Shown in pieces: positions 22,708-33,774 of a stretch of DNA of 64,000 nucleotides. The DNA lies in contig CANUEZ040000031.1 in the NCBI GenBank assembly GCA_948099385.1, forward strand, positions 2,225,001-2,289,000. Reading direction: 5' to 3'. This DNA is from Fasciola hepatica (lineage: Eukaryota > Platyhelminthes > Trematoda > Plagiorchiida > Fasciolidae). A program made the position numbers and the translations under genes. A model generated the notes under the pieces. That model did no database searches. It was not told the origin of the DNA and worked only from the letters and a program-made list of their open reading frames with translations. The stretch's first letter is position 1, and every line of letters starts with the position of its first letter.

Positions 22708-25533
22708 ACGGGTATTGCAGCTCGAACAGATGCACACCGAATCACAGGATTGTTTTCTAACATTCCGCAAGATTTTCAGTCTTTGTTTATTAAATTCCCC
22801 ATATTGACTAAACCATTTGAAGAGATAGAAACAGTGACCGATATTGTGGCACACCACATTGTCACTAACGGACCCCCAGTCACGGCACGACCTCGCCGAC
22901 TGGCACCGGACAAATTGGTTTTCGCCAAACGTGAGTTTGACACTTTACTTTCTAAAGGTATTGTTCGTCCTTCTCACAGTCCATGGGCCTCACCTCTGCA
23001 CATGGTTCTTAAGAAAGATGGCGTTAGCTGGCGACCATTTGGCGACTATCGCGCACTAAATTCGGTTACCCGTTACGATAGTTATCCGATACCCCACATA
23101 CACGACATCACGGCATCACTTCACGGCACGACTGTATTTTCTAAGATCGATTTGGTGCGAGCCTATCACCAGATCCCAGTCGCCGCTGAAGATGTCGAGA
23201 AAACCGCTGTCACGACTCCGTTTGGTTTGTTTGAGTTCCTACGTATGCCTTTTGGTTTGCGAAATGCTGCTCAGACATTCCAGAGGTTTATCGATAGCAT
23301 TACACGAGACTTGGAATTTGTTCACGTCTATATCGATGACTTGCTAATCGCATCGTCGAGCGTAGATGAACATTTCCAACATTTGACGCTACTATTTCAA
23401 CGTTTGTCCGAACATCGAATAGTAGTCAATCCTGATAAATGTGAACTTGGCAAGCCGGAACTTGTGTTCCTCGGCCACAAGATCACTCGAGAGGGTATTA
23501 CGCCTTGCGAGGATAAAGTGCGCGCTATTTTAGATTACGCCGTACCGTCCTCAATCAAGGAGCTCAAGGCATTTTTGGGGTTAGTTAACTTTTATCGTCG
23601 TTTCATACCCCATGCCGCTGAACGTTTGCTTCCATTAACTGACCTACTTCGTGGCAATCCACGTAAGTTGTTGCTTACGGATGCCGCACGAGTAGCGTTT
23701 TCGGAGATTAAAGCGACATTAGCTCAGACCACGCTCCTCATGCACCCAGTTCCATCCGCCACGCTAAGCATAGCGGTGGATGCATCCGACTTTGCCATCG
23801 GAGCGGTCCTGCAACAGTCTGTTTCTGGGATATGGCAGCCATTAGAGTTCTTCTCTCGACGCCTCAATCCCACGGAAACCAAATATAGTTCTTTTGGTCG
23901 CGAACTGCTGGCTGCATATAATGCCGTTAAGCACTTCCGCCATGCAGTCGAGGGTCGATATTTCATCCTCTTTACAGACCATAAGCCTCTGACGTATGCA
24001 TTGCATACTAAGTCTGATCGTTACTCTCCACGAGAAGTCAGACATTTAGACTATATTTCACAGTTCACGACTGACCTACGACACGTTAAAGGTGAGTCGA
24101 ACTGCGTTGCAGATGCTTTGTCGCGTATTCCGCTTAATGCCATTAAATCTCCGGTTTTAGACATCCCTGCCATGGCTGCCGCACAGGCACAGGATAAATC
24201 ATGTATGGAAGCAGCTCAGTCATCGTCGCTACAGTGTCAGTCCGTACCTCTAGCCACCAGTGCTGGGACTGTACTCTGCGACATGTCTACTGGCATACCT
24301 CGACCAGTCGTACCCTCTGCATATCGACGTCTCGTGTTCGATACCCTTTATGGACTCTCACATCCAGGCATCGCATCCAGTCTCCGATTAGTAGCTGCAC
24401 GATACGTCTGGCCGTCCATGAATAAAGATGTTCGTATGTGGGCAAAACAGTGTCTACAATGTCAACGATCTAAAGTGCATAGGCACGTAGCTTCGCCTAT
24501 CGGTACTTTTGCTACGCCTGATGCTCGCTTCGATCATATCCACGTAGACATTGTGGGTCCATTGACCCCATCACACGGGTATACCTATTTACTAACGTGC
24601 ATCGATAGATTAACGAGGTGGCCCGAGGCTATTCCCATCTCTATCGTCACGGCCGAATCAGTGGCTCGACATCTGATAGAACGATGGATAGCTTCATACG
24701 GTTGTCTTTCCACAATCACTACCGATCGAGGGCAACAATTTGAGTCCGATCTATTCTCTTCATTAACTCACATGCTGGGTACGGAACGCATTCGCACGAC
24801 CGCGTACCATCCGGCATCGAATGGTTTAGTCGAACGTTTTCATCGCCAACTCAAAGCGGCGCTTAGAGCACACGAGAGACCCGACTGGTACGAAACGTTA
24901 CCGCTAGTTCTGCTTGGTATCAGGACTTGCATAAAGGCAGATATCCAATGATCCGCCGAAGAACTTGTCTACGGCACGACATTACGACTGCCTGGGGAAT
25001 TCTTTACGCCACGGAGTACAGATCCACTTGCCGTACAGACTTACGTTCATCGTTTGTCTACGTACATGCAAAATCTCGCTCCGGCGCAGACTCGAATGCA
25101 GCGACGACAGGTTTTTGTTCCGACCGAACTCGAAACTTGTTCGCATGTATTCATTCGTGTTGATTCGGTACGGAAACCATTACAACAGCCTTACGAAGGT
25201 CCATTTCGCGTGATTTCTCGTCACGATAAGACCTTTAAGGTTGATCGACACGGTCGCGTCGATACCGTTAGCATCGATCGTCTCAAAGCCGCGTACGTTG
25301 ATGATAGCGTGTCGCCAGCTGACATGAGGTTCGATGTTAACCCTGCCTTACCTGTTGACGACACTTCCGTGTCACGTCAAGGTCTGCAGTTAGCGTTGCC
25401 TGCTACAACTTCGAATGAGGCTATCGTCTCACGTTCGGGACAGCACCCAGTTGGTACTGCTACGACTTCGAATGAGGCTATCGTCTCACGTTCCGGTCGG
25501 AAGATCGTTTGCCCAGCACGTTTTCGCGACTAG
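22696..25533 (+). pseudogene. pol: pol (RT-RNase H-integrase) with one in-frame stop
   Basis: The frame is open from 22696 to TGA at 24949-24951 and then continues in the same frame to 25533. Reverse transcriptase comes first: [33 protein letters not shown] and the catalytic [10 protein letters not shown] box near residues 195-220. RNase H follows, with [17 protein letters not shown], then [15 protein letters not shown] and [11 protein letters not shown] carrying the acidic residues. The linker reads [10 protein letters not shown]. Integrase follows, with a C-x2-C knuckle (CLQCQRSK) and all three catalytic acids: [16 protein letters not shown] and NGLVERFH. Past the TGA it continues through the GPY/F-type EGPFRVISRHDKTFKV to a duplicated tail. 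No ATG and no protease precede RT. The enzyme acts in cDNA synthesis and integration; this copy is broken. Confidence 0.9.
25401..25500 (+). repeat. 57-bp tandem duplication at the pol C-terminus
   Basis: The 39-base core starting TGCTACAACTTCGAATGAGG at 25401 repeats from 25458 with one early difference (AAC to GAC) and a later change. It duplicates residues TSNEAIVSRSG in frame, just before the end of pol. Confidence 0.8.
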
Positions 25534-26094
25534 GTCAAACACGATCTTAATCATTGCACTTCGCAGTAATAACTTTCGTGTTTATCGTTTCGACACGATT
25601 TAACATACCTCATTAGTTATTACTGTATTCTAGTCAAGTCCATTGCGGTTGCTACACCAGTTTTTCGTTTCTTTTTGTTTCATGGAACCTCGCTATATGG
25701 TACGCTTCGCTGGTCCCACGAAATCTGGAGAATTTTGGCACCAACGTTCGCATTCTGGATCGGCCTTGTCGTTCTCGTTCCTGCCCATTTACGAACCTAT
25801 CGATTTGGCTTCCGGATATCATATTGGTTAACGGTTACCCGACACTGGACGTTATTGGTGTGGCACACCTTGATGACGATTTACGCAACCGACGTCATTG
25901 GCAACGAATCTGGTTTACGCTCGACCATCATCCTACGGTTCCTGCATACCTCGGATTTTGCCCGTCAGCATCCTACAGCACAGCTAAATGCACGTATTTT
26001 GCACGCATTCGCGCACAGGAATACCGTTTGTATGCCATGTCCTCCTTGATACTTTTTTTTCGAAAGCTTTCCGTGCTTTCTAGCGGGGGGCTGC
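25534..26094 (+). other. Post-pol region with an unassigned ORF and polypurine tract
   Basis: Between the pol stop and the 3' LTR a 124-codon plus-strand frame (25675-26049) is open and contains a hydrophobic run (FWIGLVVLVPAHL). Two other frames are also open in part, so the coding status is unclear. The purine run GCGGGGGG near 26083-26090, four bases before the 3' LTR, is the likely plus-strand primer. Confidence 0.45.
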
Positions 26095-26506
26095 TGTAGT
26101 GACCTCGATCGTTTTGAGAAAATGACTATTTTCTGGACACCATTTTTGATCTATTTTCTCCACTATCTTTTCTGACATTTGACATTGACCTCAGTGTTCT
26201 CCGGTTGCCTACGTTTTACTGGACTGACTTTTCCGAGGTTTCCGTCGACCTCGTTTCAAATCACTTTCACTTTCGTTCGTTCGCTCGCGGTTCGCTCTCA
26301 GCACAGCCGTCGCGTTTCGTTCCGTTTTCCGTTCGGTGTATTTCTCGTATCGGTACTGTTTCGGTGCCACGATATATAGAATACACCTCGCATCTGCGAA
26401 CCGACTTACGTCTTCTCTATTCGTCCGATAGAGGGGATATCGTTGGTATTCGCTGCTAGACCCGATAGAAGACACGTTCGCCAGCCGCTCCCGAACGTCT
26501 TCTATA
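26095..26506 (+). repeat. 3' LTR
   Basis: Begins TGTAGTGACC and ends CGTCTTCTATA, 412 bases. It differs from the 5' LTR at three positions seen (CACTTTCG for CACCTTCG, TTCCG for TTCAG, GCTCCC for GCACCC). GTAG follows directly. Confidence 0.92.
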
Positions 26507-26510
26507 GTAG

Positions 26511-28126
26511 TTTGCCATGCTGACGCTCGTTTGGCGGGAAAAATCTGGATGGCACTGCACAACTAAACATTCAATACTGTTCATTGAGTTTGGTTAAAAG
26601 ACCTCAAATTGCCATACAAGATGGAGTTGACATATGTGGCTACCCCGGCTCTTGTTTTCTTGTTGGTTGAAGTCATGTCCTTTCGGAAAATACTGAAGGC
26701 ACCCATTGACAGAAAGGATCAGCAGTGTTTGGGTTTAACTGTAATTCTTGTACACAGATCACATACATGTGAACATGAACGTGAGAAAGAAGAACAATGG
26801 ATATTCCCAAAATTTCCCAAAAACAAAACATGCGCTACTATAGAGCAAATACTGAACAGATATCTTTGCCGCAGAGTTCCAGTTACGAGAGGCGTACCTG
26901 TCAGCACAGACCCATTCTGGAGTCGAAATTGAAGTCCTCAGTATGAATGATTGGCTGAATCCGATAAGGCGCAAACTCCAATATTCCTTTTGTGCATAAG
27001 CATATCTGAACTGTTAAAGCGATGTATAGTGTACCTAAAGAGGTGGTGTTTGACGCAGAAATGTAGTGCAACCAGTCAAAAGTTACGTCGTAGTCTGCCT
27101 TATACCAGCTATTTCTCGATTAACTCAGGTTCAAACACACAATTTTTCGATAGCTTATTCTGCGTATTCACCTCTTCTCAATCAGCTGATTCTTATGACC
27201 CATCTTACATTCAAATATTTGCAACTCACTATAGATGGAAATCTGATACTATTATCTCACAAATTGGAGTTGAACGTGGCCCTGTCTTCCTCTTCCTTGG
27301 ATAAGTGACTTTATCGTTTCACCTATATTGTTCTGTAGTTGATTCCACTGGTGTACTGAAGGATGGTAATAAACGTTTTCTTCGGGGTCTTCCTGTTATC
27401 CGTCAGGTATTTTCATATCACTGAGTGAATTTTACACTTGGATGTTCAGACTACTCCTGGGAGTATGGGTGGGATGGGTGTCAAGATTTTATCAGACTCC
27501 GCTCACCCATTGTTCATCCGTATCAAAGTATAACTCTCTTACCTCCACATGTTCTGCGTCTCATTACGTGCACTCACGTATCGATATCCACACAAACAAT
27601 GCAACTAATGATCAGGTGTGGAATCACACAAAATGGTGGCGAGAATATCTTAGCAGTTATTCACAAATGATCGTTTATTTTTCCCGTTCTGATTTAGTTA
27701 CGGTCCCTAATATTATTTTTTTTAGATAGACTTGCGTCTACGCAAAAGCCAGGTAGTTTGTAGATAACAGACTACCTACCGTCTTATCTGCAGTGAAACA
27801 TAAGATAAGACAACACATCTATGTACGGACTTAGTTCGAAAATCGAGAATGTCAATGATTGAAGTTGTTCATATTTTGTCTTTACATCGTCTTAGTGATA
27901 TGTTTTGCAAAAATGTGTCTTGATATCACGCAGGATGAGTGATATATTGTTAGAGCTTCCGAAAAATTAGTTTCCCTAATTGTCTCTAGTTTGTTTTACA
28001 TAACACAGTCCGGTGTTCAAATTGTCTTATTTTGTTTTGTGTAAGCACTCTAGTGAGAAAAGAATATCAACAGGTGAGACGTGAAAGTTAGAAAGGAAAA
28101 ATGATTACAATTTTTTTTTAAATTAC
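26511..28126. other. No supported gene; right flank of the LTR element
   Basis: AT-rich sequence with several 70-120-codon frames on both strands (for example 26609-26932 plus and 26951-27304 plus). They overlap and lack splice context or a recognisable protein pattern. Confidence 0.4.
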
Positions 28127-28192
28127 TTTATTTAACATTCAACTAATTATCTTCAGTAATGTATGGCTTTTATTCAAATATAAACTGCGAAG

Positions 28193-28558
28193 TTATTTGT
28201 AGGAGTGAAGCAAACCTGTGAGCTGAACGTCTGTTTCGGAAAAGTGAATTTGAATTTGTGTCGTACTATCAAGGAAACAATTATTCTTATTCATATATCG
28301 TTTGAGATCATGAGTCTGGAAGTAGGCGGTTTTGCAGTTCAAATGAATTATGGTAAACGGAGCCAATAAACTGGCGGTAATCTCCCCATACCAAATAAAT
28401 GAATAACTTCGAAACAAACCAGTCGAAATTTTTGTTTTGCAAAAATGTACACCCTCGAACACAAGCCCGAGTATTAGCATTATAACTGTTCTAGTTATTA
28501 AGGAGTAGACGTGAATGAGAAGCGGATCGCCAGTATCGACTGAATTGGAAAATGGCAA
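28193..28558 (-). CDS. Candidate hydrophobic ORF or terminal exon, unassigned
   Basis: The minus-strand frame is open for 121 codons to a stop at 28193. The first in-frame ATG gives a protein of about 90 residues starting MLILGLVFEGVHFCKTK. Two moderately hydrophobic stretches are present (around LILGLVFEGVHF and TASLLAPFTIIHL), so it could be a small membrane protein. A minus-strand AATAAA lies at 28127-28132, about 60 bases past the stop. No family was recognised, and a chance frame is possible. Confidence 0.28.
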   Translation of the reverse strand: MPFSNSVDTGDPLLIHVYSLITRTVIMLILGLVFEGVHFCKTKISTGLFRSYSFIWYGEITASLLAPFTIIHLNCKTAYFQTHDLKRYMNKNNCFLDSTTQIQIHFSETDVQLTGLLHSYK

Positions 28559-30499
28559 ATCCCTGTTGCTGATATGTAATAACCACGTAATTCTCTTTCT
28601 GAGGGAAGCATCCGTTCATTCCTCAAAATAAAAAATCATGGGAGTTCTCATGAACTCCGGCCACGGAAGGTGTGTCATCACGAACTAGCCGTAATGATGA
28701 GAAAATTATGCCGTGGTTTATATTGGAATCGGGTCACAACGAACAACTTTGCGAAACAGTTGAAAGGTTCCTGATACTTGGAATATTGTTTAGCGTAAAC
28801 AAAACTCAGACCTCGAAGTAAGTCGACCATATGATTGTTGAGGCCTTATTATACGTGAAAGGTCCTGCAGTATATGCTGAAAAATCACATACAATCCCTC
28901 TAAAGTTTCCTTCTCGATCGGCTTCCCCGTCTTTGAACACATCAGAATGTCCCAATGGACCTACTTTGGGATGAGGTGGAAATATATTCGGGGTACCGAA
29001 GTAGGAAAATTAGTTCCTCGTTTATAATTGGCTCATCAATTCCTGTGAATAAACTTTTGCCTTACTAAACGAAAGATATAATCAGTATGCAAATATCAGG
29101 TCCCAGATAATTTCATCGTTTCGCAAGACGCATCCCGTTTTTCATTGGTGACCAGTAAAAGATAAATTAGTTACGGATTAAGCCTATTGGATCTTTGTAA
29201 TTGTAGCGAATAAAATATTCAAAGTAAATCATAGGATTAGTAAATTCGCCCTCCAATTTTGAATTCCGTTGCATGTCATATGTTCGTCAAAGTTCACAGC
29301 TATGCAGATCACTGTTTCGATCAGGGGGACATGCGAAATCAAGCAGGCTTATTCCTTTCGAAGATTTCAATTTGAAAATCTTGGAAGTAGATGTTTCATT
29401 TCCATTTCATAATACCCGAGAATATACATGCCATTTTTGATGAAACGACAGGTTGCTTCCGCATGAATTACAAATTTTCGTTGTCCCAGTGCGGTTTCAA
29501 ATGAAATTGTCAGTTTGTATTTTATTATAATCATCAAAATAATACACCAGAAAACACGCATAGATAGGTTTCACCAGATAATGTGAATGATATATACGGA
29601 CGACCCTGTTGTCATGAAAAAGCCAGTGGTGACACTACTTGAAAATATCAATGATTGTTTACTCACAGGTGTCATCGGAACTCGGCTTGCCGTTTGTTAT
29701 ACTGCAGCCGTATTTTTTCGGAATTCTTTCAAATCAAATATGTGGATTTGCTCCTAACGAAAAAAAGACCAAAGTTAGAACTTTTCTGGGTGGGAACATT
29801 CCTCTAGGCCAACCTGTAGAGCAACAGATGAAATTTGAACTGGATGTTAGATATATCCTGTTCTCCCGAATCCCCTAGAGAACGCAAGATTGTAGTTGTG
29901 AACCTTACCTGAACTTTTGATCAAATAATACCGAAAAACAATCTTAATTGCTATCATTGGATTTTCACGGAAGGGTCCGTTTTTGGTGCATTGTTACCCT
30001 ACAACATTTCACGAAATGCCTTGTGTTATGACACAATTTCGAAACTAACAACGGAAGGCAGTAGAATAAATGATTTGGACAGGAATTAGTCCGCGCTCGG
30101 GAAGTCGGATAAAGTGGCGACACCACATATAATCCTCCGTGAGAAAAAAATAGATATGATCAATAAAAAACATTGTCAGTCATTTGGTTTCACAGCCTAA
30201 CCCAATGGTCATAAGAGTGTCTCAAAATACCCCATTGTCACAAACGGCGTGGTTACATTTACAGATGCGAATATTGCTAAACAAACGAAAGTTTATTGTT
30301 CCCCAATTCAACCAACATAGGCGGTGCTGTGTGCGTAGTACAGTTGCTTATAGATGCCCATGAATGAAGTGGAAACTGTGTACCGTTTTCGTTGCATACT
30401 GAACAGGACTGCTTTTAGCTTACATTCCTCCCAGAAATAAAATCATCACACTTATTTCCTTTTAATAATTGTAAAACCAAATTGAGGTTTGAATTTCAG
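28559..30499. other. No supported feature
   Basis: AT-rich sequence up to the inner edge of the right inverted arm. An 80-codon frame at 29639-29878 has no recognised pattern. Confidence 0.4.
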
Positions 30500-33400
30500 T
30501 GAAATGCAGTAACTGCCCTATGGATTGTTTGAGGGAGTTAAGTGTACATCCACACATCAGTCAGTAAATGTGGAAAAATATAAGATTATTGATGTCTGGC
30601 AAAGTGTTCTGATATGAGCACAGCTCAAAAGGTCCCTCTCACAGAAAGAGTGTACCGTTGGTATTGAAATACACATACTGATTCCCGAAATATAAAATGG
30701 CCGAAATTTTCACCCAAAACGAACGCATCCGCAGAACCTCATCATGAACTTCATCATCAAACGAAGGTCGCTTTCCTTCCCATCTTCCTCCTAATCATCA
30801 TGTTTTTCAGAACGATCATCCTAAATAAACTGACACACAGCGTTACCAGTTATATGTTACTCATCATTTTGATTATCATCACTATATGAAGTGCTCATCA
30901 TCAGTGTGATCCTCATCATGAACACGAGAATCATATTATTAAATTTACAAGAAAGATCAGAGTAATCATCACGATGATGATTACTGCCGTCATTGCGAAA
31001 CTGATTTGCGAGAGGACTTCATACTGTTTACGCTGTAACTGATTCGTTAGCTTTGTCACAAATGATCTTATCCGAACAATCTCATCCACAAATTCGGTCT
31101 TTGAAGGATGCCGGCCATCACCGTAATGATTATCAGCCTGTGCATCATTAGCAAAATGTTTACCAATATAATGTGCATGGTTAAGATTTCTATATTTTCA
31201 TTGCAATCCATGTTTGAGCTAAAAACGAAATGACGGTCGCGTCATGCTCAATACAGACCAATGGGCCATCACTATCGTCTCATATCACCATTATCAGCGT
31301 GATCGTCATTGTTATATTCATCATCCCGTGGATGTAGAAGTTTTCGTCAAACTCATCACGAAGTATGTAAAATGAATCGATTTACTATTATCCAGTTCGA
31401 CCGGTCGGTTTGATGCACCAAATCTTATCATGAAAATAAATTTTACATTCCGAACTATTCCAAAAATATTCTGAATGATACCACTTTTATCTGAGTCCTG
31501 TAAATCCAACGACTGAATTGAATCTTATTTTGTTGTATATGAGGCATAACGTGATGTTTCATTACAAGGAATGAATACACATTCTTGATAAAACCAGATA
31601 TTTGGCAAAGATTCAAAGTCAATGACGTCGTTCATCGTGCTCCACCGAATTTTTTCATCTTCAGTATGAAATAAAAATATTGTTGTCCCACTTCTTGCTA
31701 GTGGAGATCGAATGGTAAACCTGATGGACTAAAGACCCTACTCTACCGAGTTTAGAAACTTGTCAGGTCTTCAAAAAATTCAGTAATAACTGTGTGTGGT
31801 ATAAATTATTTTGCTGATTGAGATTATTATCATACATATCGCCGCAATGCAATTACTCATCGAGACTGAAGAAATACAAAGATGACGGGTTAAGCCCACA
31901 GTGGATTTAGCTCTGAAAAGATATTTATGACGCTGATGTCACGTTTGAAAACCCTGGTTGGTAACTAATATCAAAAAGGGGTGGAAAGTAGAAAGACTAT
32001 TCTATAAGAATCCATTAAACGCCGAAGATGGTTTTCGGTGAATGGTGCCAACGATCATCTGAAGAAAAGGGAGTAGTTAATTTTTTTCGAAATAAAAGTG
32101 GATCAACAAATATCTGTTTGTTAGCATCGACAATGAAGCACAAAGCGCAACTATGCTTTTTAATAAAGGTCTTGTCAGTGCTTTCTCAATTACTTTCAAA
32201 GCGTTTATTATTGATTATTCACTGAAGCCTTAAAATCCCTCAAGGATAGTGCACTGAGTCTAACTAGTGAACAAAAATGCAATTCTATGTTTAATAATTG
32301 GTATTCACCGACAATCATTGTAATCACATTTGTTTGATAATTATTTGCTACTGGAATGTCTGTTGAAAGTAGTGACTGTTCGTGAACCTTGGTTATACTC
32401 ATGCGTGCGATGACGTTTCTCTTGAATTATTGGCATCCAAAAAGACCTATAAAAGCTCCAGCATATTCACTGTACCCCGCTCACAATAAATTGCATGAAA
32501 ACGTAGAGCCCTCTGTTCGTTTTTTCACTTCACGTATGACGTAGGTTTTGAGAATGTATTTCATTCAATAATTCCATTGTTCTACCTTTTGTATAAACTT
32601 TAAGACAGTTCCGTACCGGCAAGATTCGCTTTTAGGTACAAAACTCGAAGACCACAAGAAAACTAAATCTTAGATGGTTGAGAATGAGGTTGGCAAAATC
32701 ACACGGCACGAATGAATGATTAGAAAAAGTAATCACAAATATTTATTTCATCTTTTCTCTTCTTCATTTCTTACACAATAAAAGACGCCGGTTCGGTAGT
32801 GATATCGCAAACCCTGAAGGGCAGCCAAATGGGAGGATGGCCGTCGGTGGGGGGAATCAGTCCAATACTGTCCAAAATTCAGAATGCTAACCATTTAACT
32901 GCATCCGGTGAAAAAGCAAAGTGGTTGGCGAAACCGGAGCAGTGATAAAAAAAGTTGTAAAAGCCGGCAAACGAGTCGAAAGCTATGGTTATTTCACAAA
33001 TTCACTGAAGTTTGGTGCTTGGTGTTTCATTCATTTGGTTTTTGTAAGCTAATTTCAAATGCTCATTTTAAAAGCTATCTTAATGAACTCTGTCCTCTCT
33101 CATCTTTCAGTAAACTCGTCAAACCAATGAATTTTTCTTCCCTGTTCGAGTTTTTTCGGTTGTTTCATTAGAAGCTCAAAACTAAACTGTTATATTCAGT
33201 GACGGTTAGCGTGCAAGTAGCTTTTACTACATTGTTGTTCCATGCTCATCAATCGCGACGACTTTACATGAACCACAAATTCATGAGATTCCTCTCAAAC
33301 TGGTGATCGGTGACGTATGTTCGAATGGCATATACGTGATTTGATTTAAAATATGGTGAATCATCCATCAGTTGGTAGACCTCCGTGATGTGGATCGGCT

Positions 33401-33774
33401 AACTGATATCATCACTTTTTCGAACAACTAAGTGCATAAAATCGACGATATATTTCTATCTTTTCCTTTTTCTCACTGATAAACACGAAAGTATCGATTG
33501 AGCCGACATAGTGCCCGCATTTCTACGAAATTTCATCAGGGCCCTGAAGGGAGACACATCTTCAAATATGTTCATTGGCAAGTTCCCCTATGCGTACGAC
33601 TTGGGGATGTCCGAACTTTAGTCAAACACTATTGGTTATATAACCTGGGCCAGTTTTAGAAGGCAAATTCCGCATACGTCCCACGAGATCGTTCGCGAAG
33701 CTCCTCATTGTAGTGTAGTGAATAAATCGCTTGAGAGAATGATGAAATCCAATTATGAGCATCCTCACAGAAGA
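30500..33774 (-). repeat. Right arm of the large inverted duplication
   Basis: Reverse-complement partner of positions 1-2985. It keeps the same order of landmarks, including the ATCATCATG-rich run near 30780-31320. Compared with the left arm it has about 630 extra bases at about 32140-32775 and lacks about 260 bases found at about 1355-1622 on the left. It may extend past 33774, because the left partner is cut by the window edge. No coding exon is recognised. Confidence 0.85.

Larger units (their letters stand above)
22106..26506 (+). mobile_element. Ty3/gypsy LTR retrotransposon, CsRn1-like, gag/protease deleted
   Basis: A complete insertion: 412-bp LTRs at both ends, a tRNA-primed primer site, one pol region and a perfect 4-bp target duplication GTAG (22102-22105 and 26507-26510). 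The LTRs differ at only three positions seen by eye, so the insertion is recent. The internal part is unusually short. The gag start (ATG at 22662) runs only about 15 codons before the sequence jumps to the N-terminal side of reverse transcriptase, so most of gag and all of protease are missing. The pol domain order (RT, RNase H, integrase) places it in Ty3/gypsy. The C-terminal VSRSGRKIV tail and 4-bp duplication match the CsRn1 clade known from flukes. It must be non-autonomous. Confidence 0.9.

Noticed and set aside
22220..22735. 171-codon minus-strand ORF across the 5' LTR
   Set aside because: It is antisense to the LTR and leader and recurs in the 3' LTR as part of the same repeat, so it is a shadow frame.
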